64,000 nt of DNA. Origin: Marisa cornuarietis. Taxonomy: Eukaryota > Mollusca > Gastropoda > Architaenioglossa > Ampullariidae. Location of the stretch: contig SMMW01000618.1 in the NCBI GenBank assembly GCA_004794655.1, positions 2,232,001-2,296,000 of the forward strand, given 5' to 3'. Made by a program: the position numbers and the translations under genes. Shown here piece by piece: positions 1-10,900 of the stretch. Below the pieces are notes generated by a model that worked only from the letters and a program-made list of their open reading frames with translations, did not search any database and was not told the DNA's origin. How positions within the stretch are numbered: the first letter of the stretch is position 1; each line of letters starts with the position of its first letter.

Positions 1-442
1 CGTAGAACCCACCTAAATAGTTGTTTGTATACCAGTCATGCACAACGTTTTCCTTATTCTTGTTGTCGAATCCATAAAAGATGGCCTCTCCCATAGACAA
101 TACGACATTGACCATGTAGCCTACATTAAGAAGCGACTGGCAGAAGACACACAAGTTGACTCTCTCCTTGAGTCCGTGTCTGTAAAACACAACGGCCGTG
201 GTGACGTTGCCAGGAAAGCCAATCAGAAGAAAGATCGGAAATAACACTGACGTAATGAATGCAGCGAATGCTCGCTCCTGGTCATGTGATAGGAGACTGT
301 CGGGGTTGTCAAAGGGATTGAAGTCACTGAGCTGAAGCAAAGTGCAGCCCTCAGGCACTTCCGGCAAAAATGACATGTTCTTACTACCTGCTGTTGTGAC
401 AAACTCATCGTGTGTTTTGTTATGTTTTATTATTTCTTGCAT
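1..442 (-). CDS. Rhodopsin-type (class A) GPCR, N-terminal part, cut by the window edge
   Basis: On the minus strand the frame is open from a stop near 518 down to position 1. Two in-frame ATGs are possible: 442-440 and 376-374. The second gives an acidic, extracellular-type leader of about 45 residues, then a long hydrophobic helix containing FLLIGFPGNV, which has the conserved Gly-Asn pair of class A transmembrane helix 1. A basic first intracellular loop (FYRHGLKERVN) and a second hydrophobic helix (LCVFCQSLLNVGYMVNVVLS) follow. This arrangement is typical of the large invertebrate chemoreceptor or peptide-receptor-like GPCR families. The rest of the receptor (TM3-7, DRY and NPxxY motifs) lies left of the window, so the ligand class cannot be given. 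No intron is visible in the 442 bases. It is divergent to RNF17, about 3.8 kb away. Membrane location is inferred from the helices. Confidence 0.72.
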   Translation of the reverse strand, partial: MQEIIKHNKTHDEFVTTAGSKNMSFLPEVPEGCTLLQLSDFNPFDNPDSLLSHDQERAFAAFITSVLFPIFLLIGFPGNVTTAVVFYRHGLKERVNLCVFCQSLLNVGYMVNVVLSMGEAIFYGFDNKNKENVVHDWYTNNYLGGFY

Positions 443-865
443 ATTTATGTCGATAATTTGAAGTTCGCGGAGATCATGAAATAAGGCGAAATGTAACAGC
501 GTTGAAGTGGCAGCATTTTAAGGGAGCAAATTTTCGCTATGGTATGACATCCTTCGTCACAAGGAATGCTCCGGTAGCATTTTAGGAATGAACTACAGCC
601 ACGCCATACATTTATGTGAGGCAGCCGGTGAAATGGCGCCTAAAGTGTACTCTTTCCTTTCTCTTGGAAGGCCTCCGCTGCTATGGAAACCCAGAAAACG
701 TGCACAACACTAGCACCTAGTTATAGGAGTGTCACACACGTACTTTTTATGCTTGTACATAAAGCGTTGAATTATAAAATGGTGCTGGACGTTTGTTTGG
801 GCTGCTAATTGTAGCTTTTTTAAAGACAGAAAAAATTAGCATACCCCACCTTCCGTTCTTTTGAG

Positions 866-913
<48 letters not shown>

Positions 914-2924
914 AAGAAAGCTTGAGAGAAAAATATTACTTTTCCCAGTGAGTAAATACTCGCATCTAGATAAACTAAAAGAGATGTGTCGAACTAGGAC
1001 AATTAAGTAGATAATTGCTGTTGTTTCAATGCTGAGTTCAAACAGTGCTAACTGCAATCATCTCAAGAATAAAGATAAACATCTCTTTCGTATTCATTCA
1101 GTTGTTTGCATATGATCAGCAGCGATATGAAATAAGGAACTTGCAAGAACTGACAGACTTTTTTTTTTTTTTAAAAGATCAATAGTGAAGACTGCAAGAC
1201 GAAGGTGACATCATACAGAAGGATTTTCTCTCCAGGACAAGCGACCGCTTAACGTTTTTTTTAAGGTTAAAAAAAAGTATTTGCGCGAAGGGAGAGGTAA
1301 GATCTTTGATTTTTAAGCGGATAATGATTCATCACCATCATCATGATCATAACTTGTCTGCCATTCTCCACGATGCACTGAGTTGCAACCTACTCCACTC
1401 CCAGACCTCGTAAATCCATTTATTTTAGTCTGCCTCACTGTGCTGTTCCCTAAAAGATTGTGTTTGAAGACCTTATAATCCGAAGATGCGTCCATACCAC
1501 TTCAGTCTACTTCATTTCACTGTGGTCAGGTTTTCGCAGGGCCCAGTGATTTACCTGATTCGGATGATTGTTCTTCCACTGCAGTGTTCTCCAACTATAT
1601 ACAGTCTCGTCGTTGAGAGCGCCATACACACATACGGCTAGCAAAGACCTAGGTTACTCTTAGCTAGTCGAACTTGCCATCTTCGCTAAAAACACAACCC
1701 GCCATCTGCTGCGACCTGCTAAAGAAAACACGCTGCACATTATTCGTGTTTTCTGTTTTTCTAACCCTGATGAAACGGGAAGTTCCCGCTGTGCACACTC
1801 TTATGTTATTGATGGGTAAGGAGAGTTATTGTGTTAAATACTGAAAAACACACGGTTTAGGATTTTTGCATTTCCAGAAAAGAAATTACCTTAAATATAT
1901 GATCATTCTTTAAAACTTTAAAACTGAACTTTTTACACGTATAAGATGGCTTTTTATTGAATTTTCTACCCGTCGCAGCAAACGGCCGAAGGTGCAAGTG
2001 TGGAAAGATGAGGTATAAGGTAAGGTATCGGAGGATATCACAAATGATATTCTGGGAAGTTTTCGGCACAAACTAATTTTCTTTATGGGTATTCAATGCA
2101 ATTACATTGCAACATCGTAAGTGAAAACAATTTAAATAGTTTTTATTTAAATGTTTCGCTCGCTTTTAGGTTTTGCACAGCAACGGAACTGGAAAAAAAA
2201 CACTCACTTATAATGCACATTGCACAACCAGACTGTATGTAAAATTTTCCTTTAAGTTCAGTACGGTCTAAAGAAGATGTCTATTTGCTGTGGATTATAG
2301 TTGCTCTCTTATCAAAACTTCCCTTCGTTTTTAACACCATATATTTAAGGAAGAAAAACCATGCAGAGAAATTCGACTTTTGACCTTATTGAACAGTAGA
2401 ATGATATGCGCTATAAAGATCCTACATTTATACGTGTACTGTTATTTTTAATTGCAAATTTCTGTGCTTTCTTAATCAATATTTATTTTTTATTTTCGAA
2501 AAATGATTGCATACGGCGTGGAAGATAAGCAAACAGAACACGGGGTAAGAAGATGAACCAGTGTAAGATTCCATTAAAGCCGGATTCAGACAAGGAACTG
2601 CGACAAATGAAATGTGAAATTAAAACAAAAACTTCAACACAAATTTGGTTACTTTCGTCGAGAACAGGCAATGGCGCAAAGTTTTGCTACAGAACGGTGA
2701 CTACTACAGCATGCCCAAAATTTTGAGAATGGGTCTCCTCAGGCATTTGATATCGAATGTCTGAAATGCATGAATTGTTGTTTTTTTGTTTTTTTTTAAA
2801 ATCTGTCAGCAAGTAGTTTCCAAGTTTCGCTTGCATTAAGCAGGATGGAATTAAGGTATCTGGAAGCGAATATCATTGTGTTGTTGTGCCATGTATTGCT
2901 GTCACCGTCGGTATTAACGCATGA
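443..2924. other. Intergenic, no gene seen
   Basis: AT-rich sequence between the GPCR start and a LINE fragment. Apart from the TG microsatellite at 871-910 and short A/T homopolymers (about 1152-1163, 2790-2800) I see no convincing coding frame, RNA gene or repeat. It probably holds the GPCR promoter, but no element can be assigned. Confidence 0.5.
871..910. repeat. (TG)20 microsatellite
   Basis: Forty bases of uninterrupted TG dinucleotide, about 430 bp upstream of the GPCR start. Read on the other strand it is CA, so the reading frames crossing it encode His-Thr runs and are not genes. Confidence 0.97.
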
Positions 2925-3400
2925 TCGACCGAGTTGCGACCATATGCTTTGTACAAATGCTACTACTTTTTGAGGACTTTAGGTAGATTACGGCCCATGC
3001 TGACTCAGGGTGCTGCCAACTCACTTGCTCTGGCTACCATCATATCGAGACTAGACTACTGCAATAGTGCATTGTGGGGTACACCTGCTACGCAGTTAGA
3101 TCGACTCACATACTTCTACAGGGCTTTCATAAACGCTGCACCTATAAGCTGTGGAATGCTCTGCCACTGTCACTGTCCACCATATCTCAGCAACCATGAC
3201 GTTTCGAAAAAGACTGACGACTCATTTATTTACTTACTAAGACGTACTTAAACAACCTAGCACCACTTTTGTCTTTATTATTTTTTTTACTTTCCTGTTG
3301 TTTTATTTATTTCTGTTATTCTGTTTTTGCTGCGCAATGAGCATTCTTCTAAATGGATACCTGCGCATTATAAATCGACATCATCTCATCATCTCAGTGT
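2925..3400 (+). mobile_element. 3' end of a CR1/L2-like non-LTR retrotransposon (dead)
   Basis: The frame from 2934 encodes the end of a reverse transcriptase: a YYFLRTLGRLRPML segment, then TIISRLDYCNSALWG and TQLDRL, the thumb-region signature of CR1/L2/Jockey-type LINEs. After LDRL there is an internal deletion. The typical C-terminal block (YKLWNALPLSLSTIS, then TFRKRLTTHLFTY) resumes in other frames near 3145-3240, so frameshifts have occurred. The 3' end has a CGCATTATAAATCGACATC motif followed by an imprecise ATC tail (about 3363-3397). A related tail occurs at about 31866-31922. The copy is 5'-truncated and non-functional. Confidence 0.8.
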
Positions 3401-3413
3401 CATTGCTAGGAAC

Positions 3414-3987
3414 GGTCATAGCTAGGTCAGCTCGTCGCAAGACCATTTCGTCACTACCATGCACTTCGTCCCACGTATGTCCATTTCGTCCCACGTATGG
3501 TCCATTTCGATCGTCTCAAGACAGAAAAAGTCAAATCGCCACAAGCCCAAAAGGCGAATCAAACACCAATGTAACAAGTAGCTATTAACGTCAAATATTA
3601 TTAAAAGAGCCATGCGTTGTTCGAACAATATAGATACGCAAGCTCAGCTGCTTATTTCAATCAAAGCCATGCGAATAATTGTAGCCACCATGTTACTGAA
3701 TAAAATGGTCGCTGGCAATACGCAAGCCAAGAACGAATCTAACAATGGCAAATATGCGTGATTTTTCTCTTTTAAACAATCTTTTACATTAAAGATTTTG
3801 TTATTATTGTATTGTGAACTTGTATCTTGACTTTTTTTTTTGCTTATTATTATTATATGCAGAGACTTATTGTGACGATTTGTCTTTTCTGTCTAGTGAC
3901 GAAATGGACACACGTGTGACGAATTGACTTTTGGTGTGGGACGAAATGGTAGTGACGAACTGGTCTTGTGACGAAATGACCGCCCCC
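3414..3987. mobile_element. Foldback MITE, copy A
   Basis: A 574-bp element with long inverted ends. Both ends are built from variants of GTGACGAAATGG (reverse: CCATTTCGTCAC) spaced about 20-30 bp apart. It is bounded on both sides by the 9-bp direct repeat GCTAGGAAC (3405-3413 and 3988-3996), a likely target-site duplication. The interior (CATGCGAATAATTGTAGCC, then the ATAATAATAAGC motif on the other strand) is shared in reverse orientation with copies at 5273 and 6191. It carries no protein. It lies about 300 bp upstream of the RNF17 start codon. Confidence 0.8.
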
Positions 3988-4286
3988 GCTAGGAACAGCT
4001 GTGACGTTGCACATGTAAACGTCATCAAAAATATCAAGATTGCAAATGTTTTTGTCTTGTCAACTATTTCATATACACATTTCATTATTATAATAGTTCT
4101 ATTTTCTGATTTAAATATTTTCTAAACCCTTTTTTTTATAACTGGCATAAAATGTTTTCCAATACTATCTCGGCTGATTCCGGTCCATCATTTTCATTCC
4201 CGCCACTGAAGGCCAAATGTTGAATTCTGTCGCGAGAAGTGAAAGTTCGTGTCGTATAGTAACAGAGCTCGTGAATACTGCAAACT

Positions 4287-4966
4287 ATGAAAGCCCCAAC
4301 GTGTCCCCATTGTCAGTCTGCGTATACACTTAAAATCAAAGGTATTTATAATTCGGATATTTTACATCATAAAAATTTTGATTACTTTCGAAATAACATG
4401 CTACAGTTTTCGCAAGTACCGTTTGGTAGAATGTGGACGACAGGAGAGGCGAAGAACGACAGCGAAGATTATAATAATAGAAGTTGTAAAATGTCTGAAA
4501 GCAAAGCAAAAGCTTTTCCTTTCTGCCGTTTTTTCGTCTGAACATTATTTTGCTTTCATTAGTTTTCCTGTATGAGTTCAGAATTTGTTCATTCGTGTTT
4601 ATTATGGCCATTTATGAACGCTATTCTTGTTAATAAGTATCTTTCTTAATTTCTTACAGCTTAAGTCCTTTCAGGCAAAAAAGTTAATTATTTTTTGATG
4701 GCAGAGAATAAATACATTTCAGTCTAATTATTGTTTGCTTGTGGACCATTCTACTTAATTGTAATATCATCAAAACAGAACGAAAGTTAAAGTAATCTAA
4801 CATATCTAGCAATTCACATTACAGTTCTAGTTTGCTGCTGTTACAGAATTTAGCCGTTATGGGAAACAGCCATTTCTGCTGCATTGTGGACATACTTTCT
4901 GTGAAACATGTCTCCAGAAGCTGCCACGAAAAGAAGATTGCATCAACTGTCCAACATGCCAAGTTT
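4287..4966 (+). CDS. RNF17: RNF17 exons 1-2: RING finger
   Basis: Exon 1 (4287-4341) encodes MKAPTCPHC and exon 2 (from 4847) the rest of a C3HC4 RING: C6-x2-C9-x22-C32-x-H34-x2-C37-x2-C40-x12-C53-x2-C56, with the core LLHCGHTFCETC and CINCPTC. All eight zinc ligands are present, so the fold should be intact; E3 ligase activity is not shown. Exon 2 is joined in phase to exon 1 (G + AA gives Glu19). Its 3' end is ambiguous. The stronger-looking GT is after 4962, but only the GT after 4966 puts exon 3 in its zinc-finger frame without an extra exon. Confidence 0.88.
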
Positions 4967-7900
4967 GTTTTGTTTGGGTTTTTTTTTTAGTCATAAGGTC
5001 TAGAATTGTAAACTTGAAGCTATCTTTAAATTCTGGACTCAACAGTATAGGCAGATTGAGGATGAGTATTTAACCCTCTTGGTTCAAGATAAAAATGAAC
5101 ATTACAATGACTGGCTTATAACTGAAGACTGCAATAATAAAAAAACAAAATTCACCCAGTGTCGTCTTTGCAATCTTCAGTTATAAGCCAGTCATTGTAA
5201 TGTTCATTTTTATCTTGAACCAAGAGGATTAAATGTTGAAAATCACATCAGCAACTTTGTTAACTTTAGTGGGGGCCGGTCATTTCGTCACAAGACCATT
5301 TCTTCACTACCATTTTGTCCCACATCAAAAGTCAGTTCGTCACACGTATGTCCATTTCGTCCCACGTGTGGTCCATTTCGTCACAAGACAGAAAAGTCAA
5401 ATTGTCACAAGCCCAATCAGCAAAGTCTCTGCACATAATAATAATAAGCGAAAAAAAGTCAAAATACATGTTCACAATACAATAATGACAAAATCTTTAA
5501 TGTAAAAAAATGTTTAAAAGAGAAAAATCACGCGTATTCCGGTATTTGCCATTGTAAGATTTGTTCTTGGCGTGCGTATTGCCAAGCGACCATTTTGTTC
5601 AGTAGCATGGTGGCTACAATTATTCGCATGGTTCTGTTTCAAATAAGCAGCTGAGCTTGCATATCTATATTTGTTCGAAATTTGGTGTGGGACGAAATGG
5701 TCTTGTGATGAGTTTACCTATGACCAGAGTGGGGGGGGCGGTCATTTTGTCACAAGACCTTTTCGTCCCACACCAAATGTCATTGTGAAGTCTGCATCAG
5801 AATCTTATTTTCTTTGCTCAAACAACTTCAGATGCACTATGCAAATCAAATGTTATCAATCACATCCATACATTAACACATACAGTATTTTAGCTGTTTA
5901 AACTTTTCGGATAATAAGCCTGATGAGAGTCGTGGGACAAAAAACAATTTTTTTTGTTTCTTTTTCTTGTAATGTAACATTCTTATGTGAAAAGCATACA
6001 GCATCAGTAGTGCTGTATCATTTATATAGGTATCCGTTGTCTTTTTGGAGGTTTGCAGCAGAGTAGGAGCACTTAAAGAAAAATAATCATAAATATTGAT
6101 ATGTGATGGTTGTCCTGGGGACAAAAAAAAAGATCCTTTGTTAAGAGACGGTGAAATGACTACCCAATAAGCGACGTCTATGGAAAAAACGGGGGTCGGT
6201 CACTTCATGACTATAAAATAATTATAATATGGATTTAAGTAGCACATTCAACATTTTTTAAAAGCGGGATTCACAATTGATGACAGTAGTATCGGTACAC
6301 TACTGTAGTGTGATGAGCTTCGAGGTAAATGAATGCCCGATCAGTGAAGTCTCTGCATATAATAATAATAAGCAAAAAAACAAAGTCAAAATACACGTTC
6401 ACAATACAATGATGACAAAGTCTTTAATGTAAAAGATTGTTTAAAAGAGAAAAATCACCCGTATTTGCCATTGTAAGATTTGTTCTTGGTGTGCATATTG
6501 CCAAGCGACCATTTTTTTCAGTCACATGGTGGCTACATTTATTCGCATGGCTCTGTTTAAAATAAGCAGATGAGCTTGTGTATCTATATTGTTCAAGCAA
6601 TGTATGGCTCTTTTAATATTTGATGTTAATAGCTACTTGTTACATTGGTGTTTGATTCGCCTTTTGGGCTTGTGACGATTTGACTTTTCGGTCTTGGCGA
6701 AATGGACATACATGTGATGAATTGACTTTTGGCGTGGGACGAAATAGTAGTGACAAAATGGTCTTGTGGCGAGTTGACCTATGACCCTCAAGAGTACCAT
6801 AATGCCAAGCATTTTCCAGTATTTTGTGTGACTTTGTTTTGTTTATTTTTAACAGTAATGCAATAAACTTGTTTCTTTACATTACTGGAACTGATAACGT
6901 TAATAAGGCTGCAAAAAACATCAGTTATTTTATATTTGTTGATCAGGAGAAGATCGAAAACCATTTGGATTGTGTATAGACATACTCAAAGTATTGTAAT
7001 TCTGCACTCAAAATGATGTCCAATTTGATGGTTGTGTTGATTGCCATCTTTTAGTTAATGTAACCTACATGTCATCAGTATTGGTCATCCTATGTAGGAG
7101 ACAATTTAGATGACAGTATATCTGTGTGCTAGAGTGTCAGTGATTCAAGGTTTCTGTGAACATTGGAATTATATAGTTAGTGGCTTCTGTTTCCTCTTGT
7201 GGAGTTGAAGAACCAGTCTGTTGCACCTGCACCAGGCAGGACAGACCTCTTTGACTGATGGGATCTTTCTGATGGCAAACACTAGAGATGCATGTCAAAT
7301 AAAACTCATATCAAACAGCCAGCTTATTAGAACTGTCATTACACAAGTTGATAAACCTTTGGCACATCACCAGAGATAATGGGGACATCCCACTGCTTAA
7401 GACAGTGAAATGAGAAAGAATGTATGTGAGCAAAACATCTCAGGAGTTATTATCAAAGACCACATTCGTGACTGTAATGGGGTTTTTGAAATAGTAGTGA
7501 AAAACAAATGTGTAAAAATGTGAGAAGTGGCACTTTGCCATTTAAAAGTAAAAAAGAAAAAATTCAGGGGTATGGGACATTGGCAAGTCCTAGCTTTCTA
7601 AGCTGAACAGCAAGGTGGACATTATCATGTGTCACATTTTTTGGTAGCTGTAGAAACTGTAAGACTGAAGCATTTGTTAGATGGGTCCATTACACAATTT
7701 TAAAACCTTTGCAACAGCTGCCACATTAACACACTGTTATATCCATCTTTAGCAGTAGTTGCTGACCCTGCTGCTTTGAGGGATGTTTTATACATTCTCC
7801 TTAAAAATCCAGAACACTTGTATGCTTGCCAGAGACACATCATCTTGAAAATTTCCAAATGTACCTTAACTGTCTCTCAGAATGCTTTTAAGAAAACTTC

Positions 7901-10900
7901 AAAATGTGAAAAGGTCTCACTGCTTAGGGTGGAATGAACATATCAGTAGGGATTCTACTTTGTGTTAGGCTAGAGTAAGTGTATAGGATGGCCTGAACAG
8001 ATGTGCATAACATATGCTGAAGAAGAAAACCTTCAGCAGGAAATTATATCAGGAAGAAAACAGTATGAATTTGATTCTGAGCATGTATAGAACAGTTTGC
8101 CTGGATCAGGATCAGACAGCAATTTTGATGAAGATTTGGAAATAATATAATTTAATTATCATCTTTCCATTTGTGATTGATAAATGAAAAAGTATTTTAC
8201 ATTTTATTAACGGACCATGTTTATGTAGTATTCTTCTGAACAATGATACCTCTGTGTCTATTCAGTGCACACTTTTTTCAGCTGGTGCAGTTTTTTGGTA
8301 AATTTCTTAAATGTTTGAAAAGTGTGTTTTATGTTGATATGTCCATGGAATTATTACACCACAGAAAGAAAAAGTTGGATGGATCATGTGTTTACAGTCT
8401 GACCCAGATAGTTCAGCCAAGTCTAATGAAATTGAAATGCGCAAAAAACTAGCCCAGCTATAATGTGTTATGTATGTGAAAACCGTGAAACGCATATGCG
8501 ACCATATGTGTTGTATAACGTTATATGCATATGCTCTAGTGCTACATGGCTCTCAAAAAGTCTTCAGTCCCAGGAAAATTTCTAGCTCCCACCCATGTAT
8601 ATGTGACAAAAAGGGATTTGATTCAGTGTTGTAACAGTTTTGACCAAATTTGTTTATAACTGCAAAAAAGATGGGCTTCTTTTGATCAACATTTTCATGG
8701 TAAATACTTTTGATAATTAAATAAACTACTTTCAGTGTTATTAAATGAGCTACATTAAAATGTAGTTTGTGACTGCTGTAGGTGCCAATCAAAGCACCAT
8801 CAGGGGAGCCTCTGTACAAATCTCTCAGTCTGGATATCTACATTTTGGGCCTTATCTGGGCCAAACGACTTTGTCTGGAACAGTAAGTCTTCCACAGATA
8901 GTGTTGCTAAATGATGTAGCTTTAAAAAAAAAATTTTCATGATGTACATACAGATACACCATATGCTTAAATATACAGGTAATACACCTGAGGAATACAA
9001 TATTGATACCGTAGGAAAACACAAAACAAAACAGAGAAAAGAAACCACATATGCACAAGGCACCGGGTCATTTTTAGCAGCAAAACAAGCCATTCATCAC
9101 AGTACTTATGGACACTTCCTGGTAAAGATCATGCAGCTGCAACAGAAGCATTAAGCTCAACATGGAAGCAAAGTAAGATAGCAGTGAGGATGTGTCACAT
9201 ATGTAACCTAATTCCCTTTCCTTACAAATCAAGGATTCAGCCAACAAATAAAACAAGAAAACGAAAATTTTAAAAAATGCTCTAACAATAAACACAAAAA
9301 TAGCTTGTTGTAGATGATATATATATATATATATAAGCCCCCAGGGCACTGGCTGCTAGGTTTCTCAAAAAAGTTCACATGCACAGACCATTATAAAATG
9401 TTTTGAAGACTTGTGAAACTTGCTGTCACGAGCACATAGGAAGAACAATTTGTGTGGTACCCCCGCGTGTGCACCCGAATACACAATGTATTTTCAGATA
9501 ATGATGACCTGGGCATCAGAATTCAAACAACATTCATCCTTCAGATGTATACAGTGCATGATCAAGAGACCTGTTCACTACATGCAAGACAGTAATCTCA
9601 TCTATAAACTATAAGAACAAAGTAACTGCACATTTCAAACTGTAGGTGGTGGAAAAGAAACACTACAAAATCTAAACAATTAGTATTAAACACATTATAA
9701 ATAAAGGTTCTGAATACTTCATAACAAATCTAACAATGTCATCAATAAAAAACAAGCTGCCATGACCCTATATAAGGGGGAAATAACTCCACAGCATTTA
9801 CATGGAATTTATTGACCCAACAGAAACAGCAACATTCTTGTAGAAATTAGCTGAGATCAACTTCGTTGCACTTTTGACCCTTGGATTGCTCCGAAAAAAA
9901 ATGACTGCATTTGAAAGAGACATGTATCGCATTTAGGAGACCATTATTTACTCCATGTGCTGTTTTAGTCTGAGTGCTTTGAAACCAAATTCAGTTATTG
10001 CTTATAAAGTTCTTTAAAACAATAAGCTTCTGAAAACAGTCAGTTGTCAGATTACATTTTGTTTAAAAGTATCGAAGATAACGTTTCAAGATTTTGATAT
10101 AAAAACCACTGTTGATTAATTTCCTTTTCTTTGTTAAGCTTGTGGAAAGTGGCTTTTTCTGTCAGAAATGATGCAGCTTTTATGCTGGTCAGTAGTTGAC
10201 AAAGTAGTTAAAAGATCAAAAAAAAAATAAAAAAATAAAATCTTGTAGGAATGCGTTTATATCTGGAATCCAATCACAGTCTCATTTTTAACAGGTCTTG
10301 TAATTATTGATATCTGTATGACTGTAATGCAATATAGTCAGCGGAAAAAATACGCAGTGAGAAATTAATTTTTGTACCTACACTGTTAGAGACGTGATTA
10401 TCAGTGTAGGGTTACTTTATTCTGTAATCTCATGAAAAAAGGACTTTCATTCTGAACATGATGAGTATGAAAATGATGTTTTGTTGGTCATTAATTATGA
10501 AATGCTTATGTTAATGTCAACTTCAGACAGGTAAACAGAGAGACATGGGAAGAATCCAAACAAAAGAGAAGGAAGGATGTTAAAAGTGTTCAGATAACAG
10601 GTATTCTCTTACACATTCATTTCTCCTGGTGTTGAGAACATATTAGGCATAAAAGTTAAAAGTAATTTCTTAGATTTTTAAGAATTTTCAGTTGTTTTCA
10701 GAGGAAAATATTTTTCACTTCCGTGCTGAGTCTTAGAATAGGCAGGCTTGGAAATAACCAGAAGAGCATTGCTGTTATTGACACTTGTTATTAAGCTGAC
10801 AAAATGCCAAAGTCTCTGTTTCACCACTGTATTAGATAGCAAATTCCATGCGGTTTAAGCAACTTTTCACAAAAAAATGAGCTTCGTTGTACTCATCTGT

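Noticed and set aside
3414..6786. Regularly spaced repeated units that could suggest a CRISPR-like array
   Set aside because: The units are degenerate, occur in inverted orientation at element ends, and lie in an animal gene region. They are MITE ends.
7180..8160. Possible decayed coding region (acidic tail, helix-like stretches)
   Set aside because: Too many stops in every frame and no recognisable family motif. Kept only as a remark under intron 2.
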